Origin: Strongylocentrotus purpuratus
Lineage: Eukaryota; Echinodermata; Echinoidea; Camarodonta; Strongylocentrotidae
Assembly: GCF_000002235.5 (NCBI RefSeq)
Contig: NW_022145607.1
Location: 33,162,660 to 33,226,659 of the forward strand
Length of the DNA: 64,000 nt
Reading direction: 5' to 3'
This document shows positions 1-15,700 of this stretch, piece by piece; position 1 is the first letter of the stretch, and the number at the start of each line of letters is the position of its first letter. The notes under the pieces are model-generated. The model saw only the letters and a program-made list of their open reading frames with translations. It was not told where the DNA came from and did no database searches. The translations under genes and the position numbers were made by a program.

Positions 1-320
1 TAATATCATTGTAAAGCGCTAATCATCCAAAATTGGCGCTATATAACTCGAAATATAACTTTTAATCATAACTTATTATAGTTATTATAGTTAACTGATA
101 TTGGCTTTAGTAATTATTACAATGCCTACGTTATTTAAGCACTTTGCAACTCCGAAACAAGAGGACACTGTAGTAACCACGATTAGACAGGGCTATGGGG
201 ACATTATTTATATATATGATTAGTATTTTATTTGTGATCATGAACGTCGATCAAGGGGGTCATCTGTCCGACTTCCTGTACAAGTATATACAGGAATTCG
301 CGCTATATGCACATTCATGT

Positions 321-401
321 GCATGTGGCTTTTCAAGATTGGTAGAGCGCATGCTTTCCGATAATAGGATCCCGAGTTCGAACCTTTCCCACTGCCTTTT
401 T
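321..401 (+). promoter_or_regulatory. tRNA-like Pol III module in satellite monomer (representative copy)
   Basis: GCATGTGG at the 5' side can pair with CCCACTGC at the 3' side with one bulged T, like an acceptor stem. GCTT pairs with GAGC as a D-stem around TTGGTAGAGC. GAGTTCGAACC is a good B-box, and the acceptor 3' strand is followed at once by TTTTT, a Pol III terminator. The anticodon and T stems do not pair well, so this is a tRNA-derived relic or internal promoter, not a working tRNA. Copies recur in every monomer. Transcription is inference. Confidence 0.6.
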
Positions 402-3400
402 GACCTTCATCAAAGCAATTTATCCACAAGTATTGATGCTTTATACTCGGGTGTATAAATGAATACCCTGTAGGAGGTAAGACCCCTCATGTACAAGATC
501 TTCTCAATGCCCATGAGCCGCTTAGGAGGATTGCTCCCCAGGGAGTTGAGATGGTGCACACAATGTGCGCTGGCTTGCATTGTTTCCTATGACCGGGCTA
601 ATAATATCATTGTAAAGCGCTAATCATTCAAAAATTGGCGCTATATAACTCGAAATATAACTTTTAATCATAACTTATTATAGTTATTATAGTTAACTAA
701 TATTGGCTTTAGTAATTATTACAATGCCTACGTTATTTAAGCACTTTGCAACTCCGAAACAAGAGGACACTGTAGTAACCACGATTAGACAGGGCTATGG
801 GGACATTATTTGTATATATATGATTAGTATTTTATTTGTGATCATGAACGTCGATCAAGGGGGTCATCTGTCCGACTTCCTGTACAAGTATATACAGGAA
901 TTCGCGCTATATGCACATTCATGTGCATGTGGCTTTTCAAGATTGGTAGAGCGCATGCTTTCCGATAATAGGATCCCGAGTTCGAACCTTTCCCACTGCC
1001 TTTTTGACCTTCATCAAAGCAATTTATCCACAATTATTGATGCTTTATACTCGGGTGTATAAATGAATACCCTGTAGGAGGTAAGACCCCTCATGTACAA
1101 GATCTTCTCAATGCCCATGAGCCGCTTAGGAGGATTGCTCCCCAGGGAGTTGAGATGGTGCACACAATGTGCGCTGGCTTGCATTGTTTCCTATGACCGG
1201 GTAATAATATCATTGTAAAGCGCTAATCATCCAAAATTGGCGCTATATAACTCGAAATATAACTTTTAATCATAACTTATTATAGTTATTATAGTTAACT
1301 GATATTGGCTTTAGTAATTATTACAATGCCTACGTTATTTAAGCACTTTGCAACTCCGAAACAAGAGGACACTGTAGTAACCACGATTAGACAGGGCTAT
1401 GGGGACATTATTTGTATATATATGATTAGTATTTTATTTGTGATCATGAACGTCGATCAAGGGGGTCATCTGTCCGACTTCCTGTACAAGTATATACAGG
1501 AATTCGCGCTATATGCACATTCATGTGCATGTGGCTTTTCAAGATTGGTAGAGCGCATGCTTTCCGATAATAGGATCCCGAGTTCGAACCTTTCCCACTG
1601 CCTTTTTGACCTTCATCAAAGCAATTTATCCACAATTATTGATGCTTTATACTCGGGTGTATAAATGAATACCCTGTAGGAGGTAAGACCCCTCATGTAC
1701 AAGATCTTCTCAATGCCCATGAGCCGCTTAGGAGGATTGCTCCCCAGGGAGTTGAGATGGTGCACACAATGTGCGCTGGCTTGCATTGTTTCCTATGACC
1801 GGGCTAATAATATCATTGTAAAGCGCTCATCATTCAAAATTGGCGCTATATAACTCGAAATATAACTTTTAATATAACTTATTATAGTTATTATAGTTAA
1901 CTAATATTGGCTTTAGTAATTATTACAATGCCTACGTTATTTAAGCACTTTGCAACTCCGAAACAAGAGGACACTGTAGTAACCACGATTAGACAGGGCT
2001 ATGGGGACATTATTTGTATATATATGATTAGTATTTTATTTGTGATCATGAACGTCGATCAAGGGGGTCATCTGTCCGACTTCCTGTACAAGTATATACA
2101 GGAATTCGCGCTATATGCACATTCATGTGCATGTGGCTTTTCAAGATTGGTAGAGCGCATGCTTTCCGATAATAGGATCCCGAGTTCGAACCTTTCCCAC
2201 TGCCTTTTTGACCTTCATCAAAGCAATTTATCCACAATTATTGATGCTTTATACTCGGGTGTATAAATGAATACCCTGTAGGAGGTAAGACCCCTCATGT
2301 ACAAGATCTTCTCAATGCCCATGAGCCGCTTAGGAGGATTGCTCCCCAGGGAGTTGAGATGGTGCACACAATGTGCGCTGGCTTGCATTGTTTCCTATGA
2401 CCGGGTTAATAATATCATTGTAAAGCGCTAATCATCCAAAATTGGCGCTATATAACTCGAAATATAACTTTTAATCATAACTTATTATAGTTATTATAGT
2501 TAACTGATATTGGCTTTAGTAATTATTACAATGCCTACGTTATTTAAGCACTTTGCAACTCCGAAACAAGAGGACACTGTAGTAACCACGATTAGACAGG
2601 GCTATGGGGACATTATTTGTATATATATGATTAGTATTTTATTTGTGATCATGAACGTCGATCAAGGGGGTCATCTGTCCGACTTCCTGTACAAGTATAT
2701 ACAGGAATTCGCGCTATATGCACATTCATGTGCATGTGGCTTTTCAAGATTGGTAGAGCGCATGCTTTCCGATAATAGGATCCCGAGTTCGAACCTTTCC
2801 CACTGCCTTTTTGACCTTCATCAAAGCAATTTATCCACAATTATTGATGCTTTATACTCGGGTGTATAAATGAATACCCTGTAGGAGGTAAGACCCCTCA
2901 TGTACAAGATCTTCTCAATGCCCATGAGCCGCTTAGGAGGATTGCTCCCCAGGGAGTTGAGATGGTGCACACAATGTGCGCTGGCTTGCATTGTTTCCTA
3001 TGACCGGGCTAATAATATCATTGTAAAGCGCTAATCATCCAAAATTGGCGCTATATAACTCGAAATATAACTTTTAATCATAACTTATTATAGTTATTAT
3101 AGTTAACTGATATTGGCTTTAGTAATTATTACAATGCCTACGTTATTTAAGCACTTTGCAACTCCGAAACAAGAGGACACTGTAGTAACCACGATTAGAC
3201 AGGGCTATGGGGACATTATTTGTATATATATGATTAGTATTTTATTTGTGATCATGAACGTCGATCAAGGGGGTCATCTGTCCGACTTCCTGTACAAGTA
3301 TATACAGGAATTCGCGCTATATGCACATTCATGTGCATGTGGCTTTTCAAGATTGGTAGAGCGCATGCTTTCCGATAATAGGATCCCGAGTTCGAACCTT

Positions 3401-6400
3401 TCCCACTGCCTTTTTGACCTTCATCAAAGCAATTTATCCACAATTATTGATGCTTTATACTCGGGTGTATAAATGAATACCCTGTAGGAGGTAAGACCCC
3501 TCATGTACAAGATCTTCTCAATGCCCATGAGCCGCTTAGGAGGATTGCTCCCCAGGGAGTTGAGATGGTGCACACAATGTGCGCTGGCTTGCATTGTTTC
3601 CTATGACCGGGCTAATAATATCATTGTAAAGCGCTAATCATCAAAATTGGCGCTATATAACTCGAAATATAACTTTTAATCATAACTTATTATAGTTATT
3701 ATAGTTAACTGATATTGGCTTTAGTAATTATTACAATGCCTACGTTATTTAAGCACTTTGCAACTCCGAAACAAGAGGACACTGTAGTAACCACGATTAG
3801 ACAGGGCTATGGGGACATTATTTGTATATATATGATTAGTATTTTATTTGTGATCATGAACGTCGATCAAGGGGGTCATCTGTCCGACTTCCTGTACAAG
3901 TATATACAGGAATTCGCGCTATATGCACATTCATGTGCATGTGGCTTTTCAAGATTGGTAGAGCGCATGCTTTCCGATAATAGGATCCCGAGTTCGAACC
4001 TTTCCCACTGCCTTTTTGACCTTCATCAAAGCAATTTATCCACAATTATTGATGCTTTATACTCGGGTGTATAAATGAATACCCTGTAGGAGGTAAGACC
4101 CCTCATGTACAAGATCTTCTCAATGCCCATGAGCCGCTTAGGAGGATTGCTCCCCAGGGAGTTGAGATGGTGCACACAATGTGCGCTGGCTTGCATTGTT
4201 TCCTATGACCGGGCTAATAATATCATTGTAAAGCGCTAATCATCCAAAATTGGCGCTATATAACTCGAAATATAACTTTTAATCATAACTTATTATAGTT
4301 ATTATAGTTAACTAATATTGGCTTTAGGCTTTATTATTATGCTACGTTATTTAAGCACTTTGCAACTCCGAAACAAGAGGACACTGTAGTAACCACGATT
4401 AGACAGGGCTATGGGGACATTATTTGTTATATATATGATTAGTATTTTATTTGTGATCATGAACGTCGATCAAGGGGTCATCTGTCCGACTTCCTGTACA
4501 AGTATATACAGGAATTCGCGCTATATGCACATTCATGTGCATGTGGCTTTTCAAGATTGGTAGAGCGCATGCTTTCCGATAATAGGATCCCGAGTTCGAA
4601 CCTTTCCCACTGCCTTTTTGACCTTCATCAAAGCAATTTATCCACAATTATTGATGCTTTATACTCGGGTGTATAAATGAATACCCTGTAGGAGGTAAGA
4701 CCCCTCATGTACAAGATCTTCTCAATGCCCATGAGCCGCTTAGGAGGATTGCTCCCCAGGGAGTTGAGATGGTGCACACAATGTGCGCTGGCTTGCATTG
4801 TTTCCTATGACCGGGCTAATAATATCATTGTAAAGCGCTCATCATTCAAAATTGGCGCTATATAACTCGAAATATAACTTTTAATCATAACTTATTATAG
4901 TTATTATAGTTAACTGATATTGGCTTTAGTAATTATTACAATGCCTACGTTATTTAAGCACTTTGCAACTCCGAAACAAGAGGACACTGTAGTAACCACG
5001 ATTAGACAGGGCTATGGGGACATTATTTGTATATATATGATTAGTATTTTATTTGTGATCATGAACGTCGATCAAGGGGGTCATCTGTCCGACTTCCTGT
5101 ACAAGTATATACAGGAATTCGCGCTATATGCACATTCATGTGCATGTGGCTTTTCAAGATTGGTAGAGCGCATGCTTTCCGATAATAGGATCCCGAGTTC
5201 GAACCTTTCCCACTGCCTTTTTGACCTTCATCAAAGCAATTTATCCACAATTATTGATGCTTTATACTCGGGTGTATAAATGAATACCCTGTAGGAGGTA
5301 AGACCCCTCATGTACAAGATCTTCTCAATGCCCATGAGCCGCTTAGGAGGATTGCTCCCCAGGGAGTTGAGATGGTGCACACAATGTGCGCTGGCTTGCA
5401 TTGTTTCCTATGACCGGGTTAATAATATCATTGTAAAGCGCTAATCATCCAAAATTGGCGCTATATAACTCGAAATATAACTTTTAATCATAACTTATTA
5501 TAGTTATTATAGTTAACTGATATTGGCTTTAGTAATTATTACAATGCCTACGTTATTTAAGCACTTTGCAACTCCGAAACAAGAGGACACTGTAGTAACC
5601 ACGATTAGACAGGGCTATGGGGACATTATTTGTATATATATGATTAGTATTTTATTTGTGATCATGAACGTCGATCAAGGGGGTCATCTGTCCGACTTCC
5701 TGTACAAGTATATACAGGAATTCGCGCTATATGCACATTCATGTGCATGTGGCTTTTCAAGATTGGTAGAGCGCATGCTTTCCGATAATAGGATCCCGAG
5801 TTCGAACCTTTCCCACTGCCTTTTTGACCTTCATCAAAGCAATTTATCCACAATTATTGATGCTTTATACTCGGGTGTATAAATGAATACCCTGTAGGAG
5901 GTAAGACCCCTCATGTACAAGATCTTCTCAATGCCCATGAGCCGCTTAGGAGGATTGCTCCCCAGGGAGTTGAGATGGTGCACACAATGTGCGCTGGCTT
6001 GCATTGTTTCCTATGACCGGGCTAATAATATCATTGTAAAGCGCTAATCATCCAAAATTGGCGCTATATAACTCGAAATATAACTTTTAATCATAACTTA
6101 TTATAGTTATTATAGTTAACTGATATTGGCTTTAGTAATTATTACAATGCCTACGTTATTTAAGCACTTTGCAACTCCGAAACAAGAGGACACTGTAGTA
6201 ACCACGATTAGACAGGGCTATGGGGACATTATTTGTATATATATGATTAGTATTTTATTTGTGATCATGAACGTCGATCAAGGGGGTCATCTGTCCGACC
6301 GTCCTGTACAAGTATATACAGGAATTCGCGCTATATGCACATTCATGTGCATGTGGCTTGTCAAGATTGGTAGAGCGCATGCTTTCCGATAATAGGATCC

Positions 6401-9400
6401 CGAGTTCGAACCTTCCCACTGCCTTTTTGACCTTCATCAAAGCAATTTATCCACAATTATTGATGCTTTATACTCGGGTGTATAAATGAATACCCTGTAG
6501 GAGGTAAGACCCCTCATGTACAAGATCTTCTCAATGCCCATGAGCCGCTTAGGAGGATTGCTCCCCAGGGAGTTGAGATGGTGCACACAATGTGCGCTGG
6601 CTTGCATTGTTTCCTATGACCGGGCTAATAATATCATTGTAAAGCGCTCATCATTCAAAATTGGCGCTATATAACTCGAAATATAACTTTTAATTATAAC
6701 TTATTATAGTTATTATAGTTAACTAATATTGGCTTTAGTAATTATTACAATGCCTACGTTATTTAAGCACTTTGCAACTCCGAAACAAGAGGACACTGTA
6801 GTAACCACGATTAGACAGGGCTATGGGGACATTATTTGTATATATATATGATTAGTATTTTATTTGTGATCATGAACGTCGATCAAGGGGGTCATCTGTC
6901 CGACTTCCTGTACAAGTATATACAGGAATTCGCGCTATATGCACATTCATGTGCATGTGGCTTGTCAAGATTGGTAGAGCGCATGCTTTCCGATAATAGG
7001 ATCCCGAGTTCGAACCTTTCCCACTGCCTTTTTGACCTTCATCAAAGCAATTTATCCACAATTATTGATGCTTTATACTCGGGTGTATAAATGAATACCC
7101 TGTAGGAGGTAAGACCCCTCATGTACAAGATCTTCTCAATGCCCATGAGCCGCTTAGGAGGATTGCTCCCCAGGGAGTTGAGATGGTGCACACAATGTGC
7201 GCTGGCTTGCATTGTTTCCTATGACCGGGCTAATAATATCATTGTAAAGCGCTAATCATTCAAAATTGGCGCTATATAACTCGAAATATAACTTTTAATT
7301 ATAACTTATTATAGTTATTATAGTTAACTAATATTGGCTTTAGTACAATGCCTACGTTATTTAAGTACTTTGCAACTCCGAAACAAGAGGACACTGTAGT
7401 AACAACTATTAGACAGGGCTATGGGGACATTATTTATATATATGATTAGTATTTTATTTGTGATCATGAACGTCGATCAAGGGGGTCATCTGTCCGACTT
7501 CCTGTACAAGTATATACAGGAATTCGCGCTATATGCACATTCATGTGCATGTGGCTTTTCAAGATTGGTAGAGCGCATGCTTTCCGATAATAGGATCCCG
7601 AGTTCGAACCTTTCCCACTGCCTTTTTGACCTTCATCAAAGCAATTTATCCACAAGTATTGATGCTTTATACTCGGGTGTATAAATGAATACCCTGTAGG
7701 AGGTAAGACCCCTCATGTACAAGATCTTCTCAATGCCCATGAGCCGCTTAGGAGGATTGCTCCCCAGGGAGTTGAGATGGTGCACACAATGTGCGCTGGC
7801 TTGCATTGTTTCCTATGACCGGGCTAATAATATCATTGTAAAGCGCTCATCATTCAAAATTGGCGCTATATAACTCGAAATATAACTTTTAATCATAACT
7901 TATTATAGTTATTATAGTTAACTAATATTGGCTTTAGTAATTATTACAATGCCTACGTTATTTAAGCACTTTGCAACTCCGAAACAAGAGGACACTGTAG
8001 TAACCACGATTAGACAGGGCTATGGGGACATTATTTGTATATATATGATTAGTATTTTATTTGTGATCATGAACGTCGATCAAGGGGTCATCTGTCCGAC
8101 TTCCTGTACAAGTATATACAGGAATTCGCGCTATATGCACATTCATGTGCATGTGGCTTTTCAAGATTGGTAGAGCGCATGCTTTCCGATAATAGGATCC
8201 CGAGTTCGAACCTTTCCCACTGCCTTTTTGACCTTCATCAAAGCAATTTATCCACAATTATTGATGCTTTATACTCGGGTGTATAAATGAATACCCTGTA
8301 GGAGGTAAGACCCCTCATGTACAAGATCTTCTCAATGCCCATGAGCCGCTTAGGAGGATTGCTCCCCAGGGAGTTGAGATGGTGCACACAATGTGCGCTG
8401 GCTTGCATTGTTTCCTATGACCGGGTTAATAATATCATTGTAAAGCGCTAATCATCCAAAATTGGCGCTATATAACTCGAAATATAACTTTTAATCATAA
8501 CTTATTATAGTTATTATAGTTAACTGATATTGGCTTTAGTAATTATTACAATGCCTACGTTATTTAAGCACTTTGCAACTCCGAAACAAGAGGACACTGT
8601 AGTAACCACGATTAGACAGGGCTATGGGGACATTATTTGTATATATATGATTAGTATTTTATTTGTGATCATGAACGTCGATCAAGGGGGTCATCTGTCC
8701 GACTTCCTGTACAAGTATATACAGGAATTCGCGCTATATGCACATTCATGTGCATGTGGCTTTTCAAGATTGGTAGAGCGCATGCTTTCTGATAATAGGA
8801 TCCCGAGTTCGAACCCTTCCCACTGCCTTTTTGACCTTCATCAAAGCAATTTATCCACAATTATTGATGCTTTATACTCGGGTGTATAAATGAATACCCT
8901 GTAGGAGGTAAGACCCCTCATGTACAAGATCTTCTCAATGCCCATGAGCCGCTTAGGAGGATTGCTCCCCAGGGAGTTGAGATGGTGCACACAATGTGCG
9001 CTGGCTTGCATTGTTTCCTATGACCGGGCTAATAATATCATTGTAAAGCGCTAATCATCCAAAATTGGCGCTATATAACTCGAAATATAACTTTTAATCA
9101 TAACTTATTATAGTTATTATAGTTAACTGATATTGGCTTTAGTAATTATTACAATGCCTACGTTATTTAAGCACTTTGCAACTCCGAAACAAGAGGACAC
9201 TGTAGTAACCACGATTAGACAGGGCTATGGGGACATTATTTGTATATATATGATTAGTATTTTATTTGTGATCATGAACGTCGATCAAGGGGTCATCTGT
9301 CCGACCGTCCTGTACAAGTATATACAGGAATTCGCGCTATATGCACATTCATGTGCATGTGGCTTGTCAAGATTGGTAGAGCGCATGCTTTCTGATAATA

Positions 9401-9735
9401 GGATCCCGAGTTCGAACCCTTCCCACTGCCTTTTTGACCTTCATCAAAGCAATTTATCCACAATTATTGATGCTTTATACTCGGGTGTATAAATGAATAC
9501 CCTGTAGGAGGTAAGACCCCTCATGTACAAGATCTTCTCAATGCCCATGAGCCGCTTAGGAGGATTGCTCCCCAGGGAGTTGAGATGGTGCACACAATGT
9601 GCGCTGGCTTGCATTGTTTCCTATGACCGGGTTAATAATATCATTGTAAAGCGCTAATCATCCAAAATTGGCGCTATATAACTCGAAATATAACTTTTAA
9701 TCATAACTTATTATAGTTATTATAGTTAACTGATA

Positions 9736-12700
9736 TTGGCTTTAGTAATTATTACAATGCCTACGTTATTTAAGCACTTTGCAACTCCGAAACAAGAGGA
9801 CACTGTAGTAACCACGATTAGACAGGGCTATGGGGACATTATTTGTATATATATGATTAGTATTTTATTTGTGATCATGAACGTCGATCAAGGGGGTCAT
9901 CTGTCCGACCGTCCTGTACAAGTATATACAGGAATTCGCGATATATGCACATTCATGTGCATGTGGCTTGTCAAGATTGGTAGAGCGCATGCTTTCTGAT
10001 AATAGGATCCCGAGTTCGAACCCTTCCCACTGCCTTTTTGGCCTTCATCAAAGCAATTTATCCACAATTATTGATGCTCTATACTCGGGTGTATAAATGA
10101 ATACCCTGTAGGAGGTAAGACCCCTCATGTACAAGATCTTCTCAATGCCCATGAGCCGCTTAGGAGGATTGCTCCCCAGGGAGTTGAGATGGTGCACACA
10201 ATGTGCGCTGGCTTGCATTGTTTCCTATGACCGGGTTAATAATATCATTGTAAAGCGCTAATCATCCAAAATTGGCGCTATATAACTCGAAATATAACTT
10301 TTAATCATAACTTATTATAGTTATTATAGTTAACTGATATTGGCTTTAGTAATTATTACAATGCCTACGTTATTTAAGCACTTTGCAACTCCGAAACAAG
10401 AGGACACTGTAGTAACCACGATTAGACAGGGCTATGGGGACAATATGATTAGTATTTTATTTGTGATCATTAACGTCGATCAAGGGGGTCATCTGTCCGA
10501 CTTCCTGTACAAGTATATACAGGAATTCGCACTATATGCACATTCATGTGCATGTGGCTTGTCAAGATTGGTAGAGCGCATGCTTTCTGATAATAGGATC
10601 CCGAGTTCGAACCCTTCCCACTGCCTTTTTGACCTTCATCAAAGCAATTTATCCACAATTATTGATGCTTTATACTCGGGTGTATAAATGAATACCCTGT
10701 AGGAGGTAAGACCCCTCATGTACAAGATCTTCTCAATGCCCATGAGCCGCTTAGGAGGATTGCTCCCCAGGGAGTTGAGATGGTGCACACAATGTGCGCT
10801 GGCTTGCATTGTTTCCTATGACCGGGCTAATAATATCATTGTAAAGCGCTAATCATCCAAAATTGGCGCTATATAACTCGAAATATAACTTTTAATCATA
10901 ACTTTTTATAGTTATTATAGTTAACTGATATTGGCTTTAGTAACTATTACAATGCCTACGTTATTTAAGCACTTTGCAACTCCGAAACAAGAGGACACTG
11001 TAGTAACCACGATTAGACAGGGCTATGGGGACATTATTTGTATATATATGATTAGTATTTTATTTGTGATCATGAACGTCGATCAAGGGGGTCATCTGTC
11101 CGACCGTCCTGTACAAGTATATACAGGAATTCGCGATATATGCACATTCATGTGCATGTGGCTTGTCAAGATTGGTAGAGCGCATGCTTTCTGATAATAG
11201 GATCCCGAGTTCGAACCCTTCCCACTGCCTTTTTGGCCTTCATCAAAGCAATTTATCCACAATTATTGATGCTCTATACTCGGGTGTATAAATGAATACC
11301 CTGTAGGAGGTAAGACCCCTCATGTACAAGATCTTCTCAATGCCCATGAGCCGCTTAGGAGGATTGCTCCCCAGGGAGTTGAGATGGTGCACACAATGTG
11401 CGCTGGCTTGCATTGTTTCCTATGACCGGGTTAATAATATCATTGTAAAGCGCTAATCATCCAAAATTGGCGCTATATAACTCGAAATATAACTTTTAAT
11501 CATAACTTTTTATAGTTATTATAGTTAACTGATATTGGCTTTAGTAATTATTACAATGCCTACGTTATTTAAGCACTTTGCAACTCCGAAACAAGAGGAC
11601 ACTGTAGTAACCACGATTAGACAGGGCTATGGGGACATTATTTGTATATATATGATTAGTATTTTATTTGTGATCATGAACGTCGATCAAGGGGGTCATC
11701 TGTCCGACCGTCCTGTACAAGTATATACAGGAATTCGCGATATATGCACATTCATGTGCATGTGGCTTGTCAAGATTGGTAGAGCGCATGCTTTCTGATA
11801 ATAGGATCCCGAGTTCGAACCCTTCCCACTGCCTTTTTGGCCTTCATCAAAGCAATTTATCCACAATTATTGATGCTCTATACTCGGGTGTATAAATGAA
11901 TACCCTGTAGGAGGTAAGACCCCTCATGTACAAGATCTTCTCAATGCCCATGAGCCGCTTAGGAGGATTGCTCCCCAGGGAGTTGAGATGGTGCACACAA
12001 TGTGCGCTGGCTTGCATTGTTTCCTATGACCGGGCTAATAATATCATTGTAAAGCGCTAATCATCCAAAATTGGCGCTATATAACTCGAAATATAACTTT
12101 TAATCATAACTTATTATAGTTATTATAGTTAACTGATATTGGCTTTAGTAATTATTACAATGCCTACGTTATTTAAGCACTTTGCAACTCCGAAACAAGA
12201 GGACACTGTAGTAACCACGATTAGACAGGGCTATGGGGACATTATTTGTATATATATGATTAGTATTTTATTTGTGATCATGAACGTCGATCAAGGGGGT
12301 CATCTGTCCGACCGTCCTGTACAAGTATTTACAGGAATTCGCGCTATATGCACATTCATGTGCATGTGGCTTGTCAAGATTGGTAGAGCGCATGCTTTCT
12401 GATAATAGGATCCCGAGTTCGAACCCTTCCCACTGCCTTTTTGGCCTTCATCAAAGCAATTTATCCACAATTATTGATGCTTTATACTCGGGTGTATAAA
12501 TGAATACCCTGTAGGAGGTAAGACCCCTCATGTACAAGATCTTCTCAATGCCCATGAGCCGCTTAGGAGGATTGCTCCCCAGGGAGTTGAGATGGTGCAC
12601 ACAATGTGCGCTGGCTTGCATTGTTTCCTATGACCGGGTTAATAATATCATTGTAAAGCGCTAATCATCCAAAATTGGCGCTATATAACTCGAAATATAA

Positions 12701-15700
12701 CTTTTAATCATAACTTATTATAGTTATTATAGTTAACTGATATTGGCTTTAGTAATTATTACAATGCCTACGTTATTTAAGCACTTTGCAATTCCGAAAC
12801 AAGAGGACACTGTAGTAACCACGATTAGACAGGGTTATGGGGACATTATTTGTATATATATGATTAGTATTTTATTTGTGATCATGAACGTCGATCAAGG
12901 GGGTCATCTGTCCGACTTCCTGTACAAGTATATACAGGAATTCGCGATATATGCACATTCATGTGCATGTGGCTTGTCAAGATTGGTAGAGCGCATGCTT
13001 TCTGATAATAGGATCCCGAGTTCGAACCCTTCCCACTGCCTTTTTGACCTTCATCAAAGCAATTTATCCACAATTATTGATGCTCTATACTCGGGTGTAT
13101 AAATGAATACCCTGTAGGAGGTAAGACCCCTCATGTACAAGATCTTCTCAATGCCCATGAGCCGCTTAGGAGGATTGCTCCCCAGGGAGTTGAGATGGTG
13201 CACACAATGTGCGCTGGCTTGCATTGTTTCCTATGACCGGGTTAATAATATCATTGTAAAGCGCTAATCATCCAAAATTGGCGCTATATAACTCGAAATA
13301 TAACTTTTAATCATAACTTTTTATAGTTATTATAGTTAACTGATATTGGCTTTAGTAACTATTACAATGCCTACGTTATTTAAGCACTTTGCAACTCCGA
13401 AACAAGAGGACACTGTAGTAACCACGATTAGACAGGGCTATGGGGACATTATTTGTATATATATGATTAGTATTTTATTTGTGATCATGAACGTCGATCA
13501 AGGGGGTCATCTGTCCGACCGTCCTGTACAAGTATATACAGGAATTCGCGATATATGCACATTCATGTGCATGTGGCTTGTCAAGATTGGTAGAGCGCAT
13601 GCTTTCTGATAATAGGATCCCGAGTTCGAACCCTTCCCACTGCCTTTTTGGCCTTCATCAAAGCAATTTATCCACAATTATTGATGCTCTATACTCGGGT
13701 GTATAAATGAATACCCTGTAGGAGGTAAGACCCCTCATGTACAAGATCTTCTCAATGCCCATGAGCCGCTTAGGAGGATTGCTTCCCAGGGAGTTGAGAT
13801 GGTGCACACAATGTGCGCTGGCTTGCATTGTTTCCTATGACCGGGCTAATAATATCATTGTAAAGCGCTAATCATCCAAAATTGGCGCTATATAACTCGA
13901 AATATAACTTTTAATCATAACTTATTATAGTTATTATAGTTAACTGATATTGGCTTTAGTAATTATTACAATGCCTACGTTATTTAAGCACTTTGCAACT
14001 CCGAAACAAGAGGACACTGTAGTAACCACGATTAGACAGGGCTATGGGGACATTATTTGTATATATATGATTAGTATTTTATTTGTGATCATGAACGTCG
14101 ATCAAGGGGGTCATCTGTCCGACCGTCCTGTACAAGTATATACAGGAATTCGCGCTATATGCACATTCATGTGCATGTGGCTTGTCAAGATTGGTAGAGC
14201 GCATGCTTTCTGATAATAGGATCCCGAGTTCGAACCCTTCCCACTGCCTTTTTGGCCTTCATCAAAGCAATTTATCCACAATTATTGATGCTTTATACTC
14301 GGGTGTATAAATGAATACCCTGTAGGAGGTAAGACCCCTCATGTACAAGATCTTCTCAATGCCCATGAGCCGCTTAGGAGGATTGCTCCCCAGGGAGTTG
14401 AGATGGTGCACACAATGTGCGCTGGCTTGCATTGTTTCCTATGACCGGGTTAATAATATCATTGTAAAGCGCTAATCATCCAAAATTGGCGCTATATAAC
14501 TCGAAATATAACTTTTAATCATAACTTATTATAGTTATTATAGTTAACTGATATTGGCTTTAGTAATTATTACAATGCCTACGTTATTTAAGCACTTTGC
14601 AACTCCGAAACAAGAGGACACTGTAGTAACCACGATTAGACAGGGTTATGGGGACATTATTTGTATATATATATGATTAGTATTTTATTTGTGATCATGA
14701 ACGTCGATCAAGGGGGTCATCTGTCCGACTTCCTGTACAAGTATATACAGGAATTCGCACTATATGCACATTCATGTGCATGTGGCTTGTCAAGATTGGT
14801 AGAGCGCATGCTTTCTGATAATAGGATCCCGAGTTCGAACCCTTCCCACTGCCTTTTTGACCTTCATCAAAGCAATTTATCCACAATTATTGATGCTTTA
14901 TACTCGGGTGTATAAATGAATACCCTGTAGGAGGTAAGACCCCTCATGTACAAGATCTTCTCAATGCCCATGAGCCGCTTAGGAGGATTGCTCCCCAGGG
15001 AGTTGAGATGGTGCACACAATGTGCGCTGGCTTGCATTGTTTCCTATGACCGGGCTAATAATATCATTGTAAAGCGCTAATCATCCAAAATTGGCGCTAT
15101 ATAACTCGAAATATAACTTTTAATCATAACTTTTTATAGTTATTATAGTTAACTGATATTGGCTTTAGTAACTATTACAATGCCTACGTTATTTAAGCAC
15201 TTTGCAACTCCGAAACAAGAGGACACTGTAGTAACCACGATTAGACAGGGCTATGGGGACATTATTTGTATATATATGATTAGTATTTTATTTGTGATCA
15301 TGAACGTCGATCAAGGGGGTCATCTGTCCGACCGTCCTGTACAAGTATATACAGGAATTCGCGATATATGCACATTCATGTGCATGTGGCTTGTCAAGAT
15401 TGGTAGAGCGCATGCTTTCTGATAATAGGATCCCGAGTTCGAACCCTTCCCACTGCCTTTTTGGCCTTCATCAAAGCAATTTATCCACAATTATTGATGC
15501 TCTATACTCGGGTGTATAAATGAATACCCTGTAGGAGGTAAGACCCCTCATGTACAAGATCTTCTCAATGCCCATGAGCCGCTTAGGAGGATTGCTCCCC
15601 AGGGAGTTGAGATGGTGCACACAATGTGCGCTGGCTTGCATTGTTTCCTATGACCGGGTTAATAATATCATTGTAAAGCGCTAATCATCCAAAATTGGCG

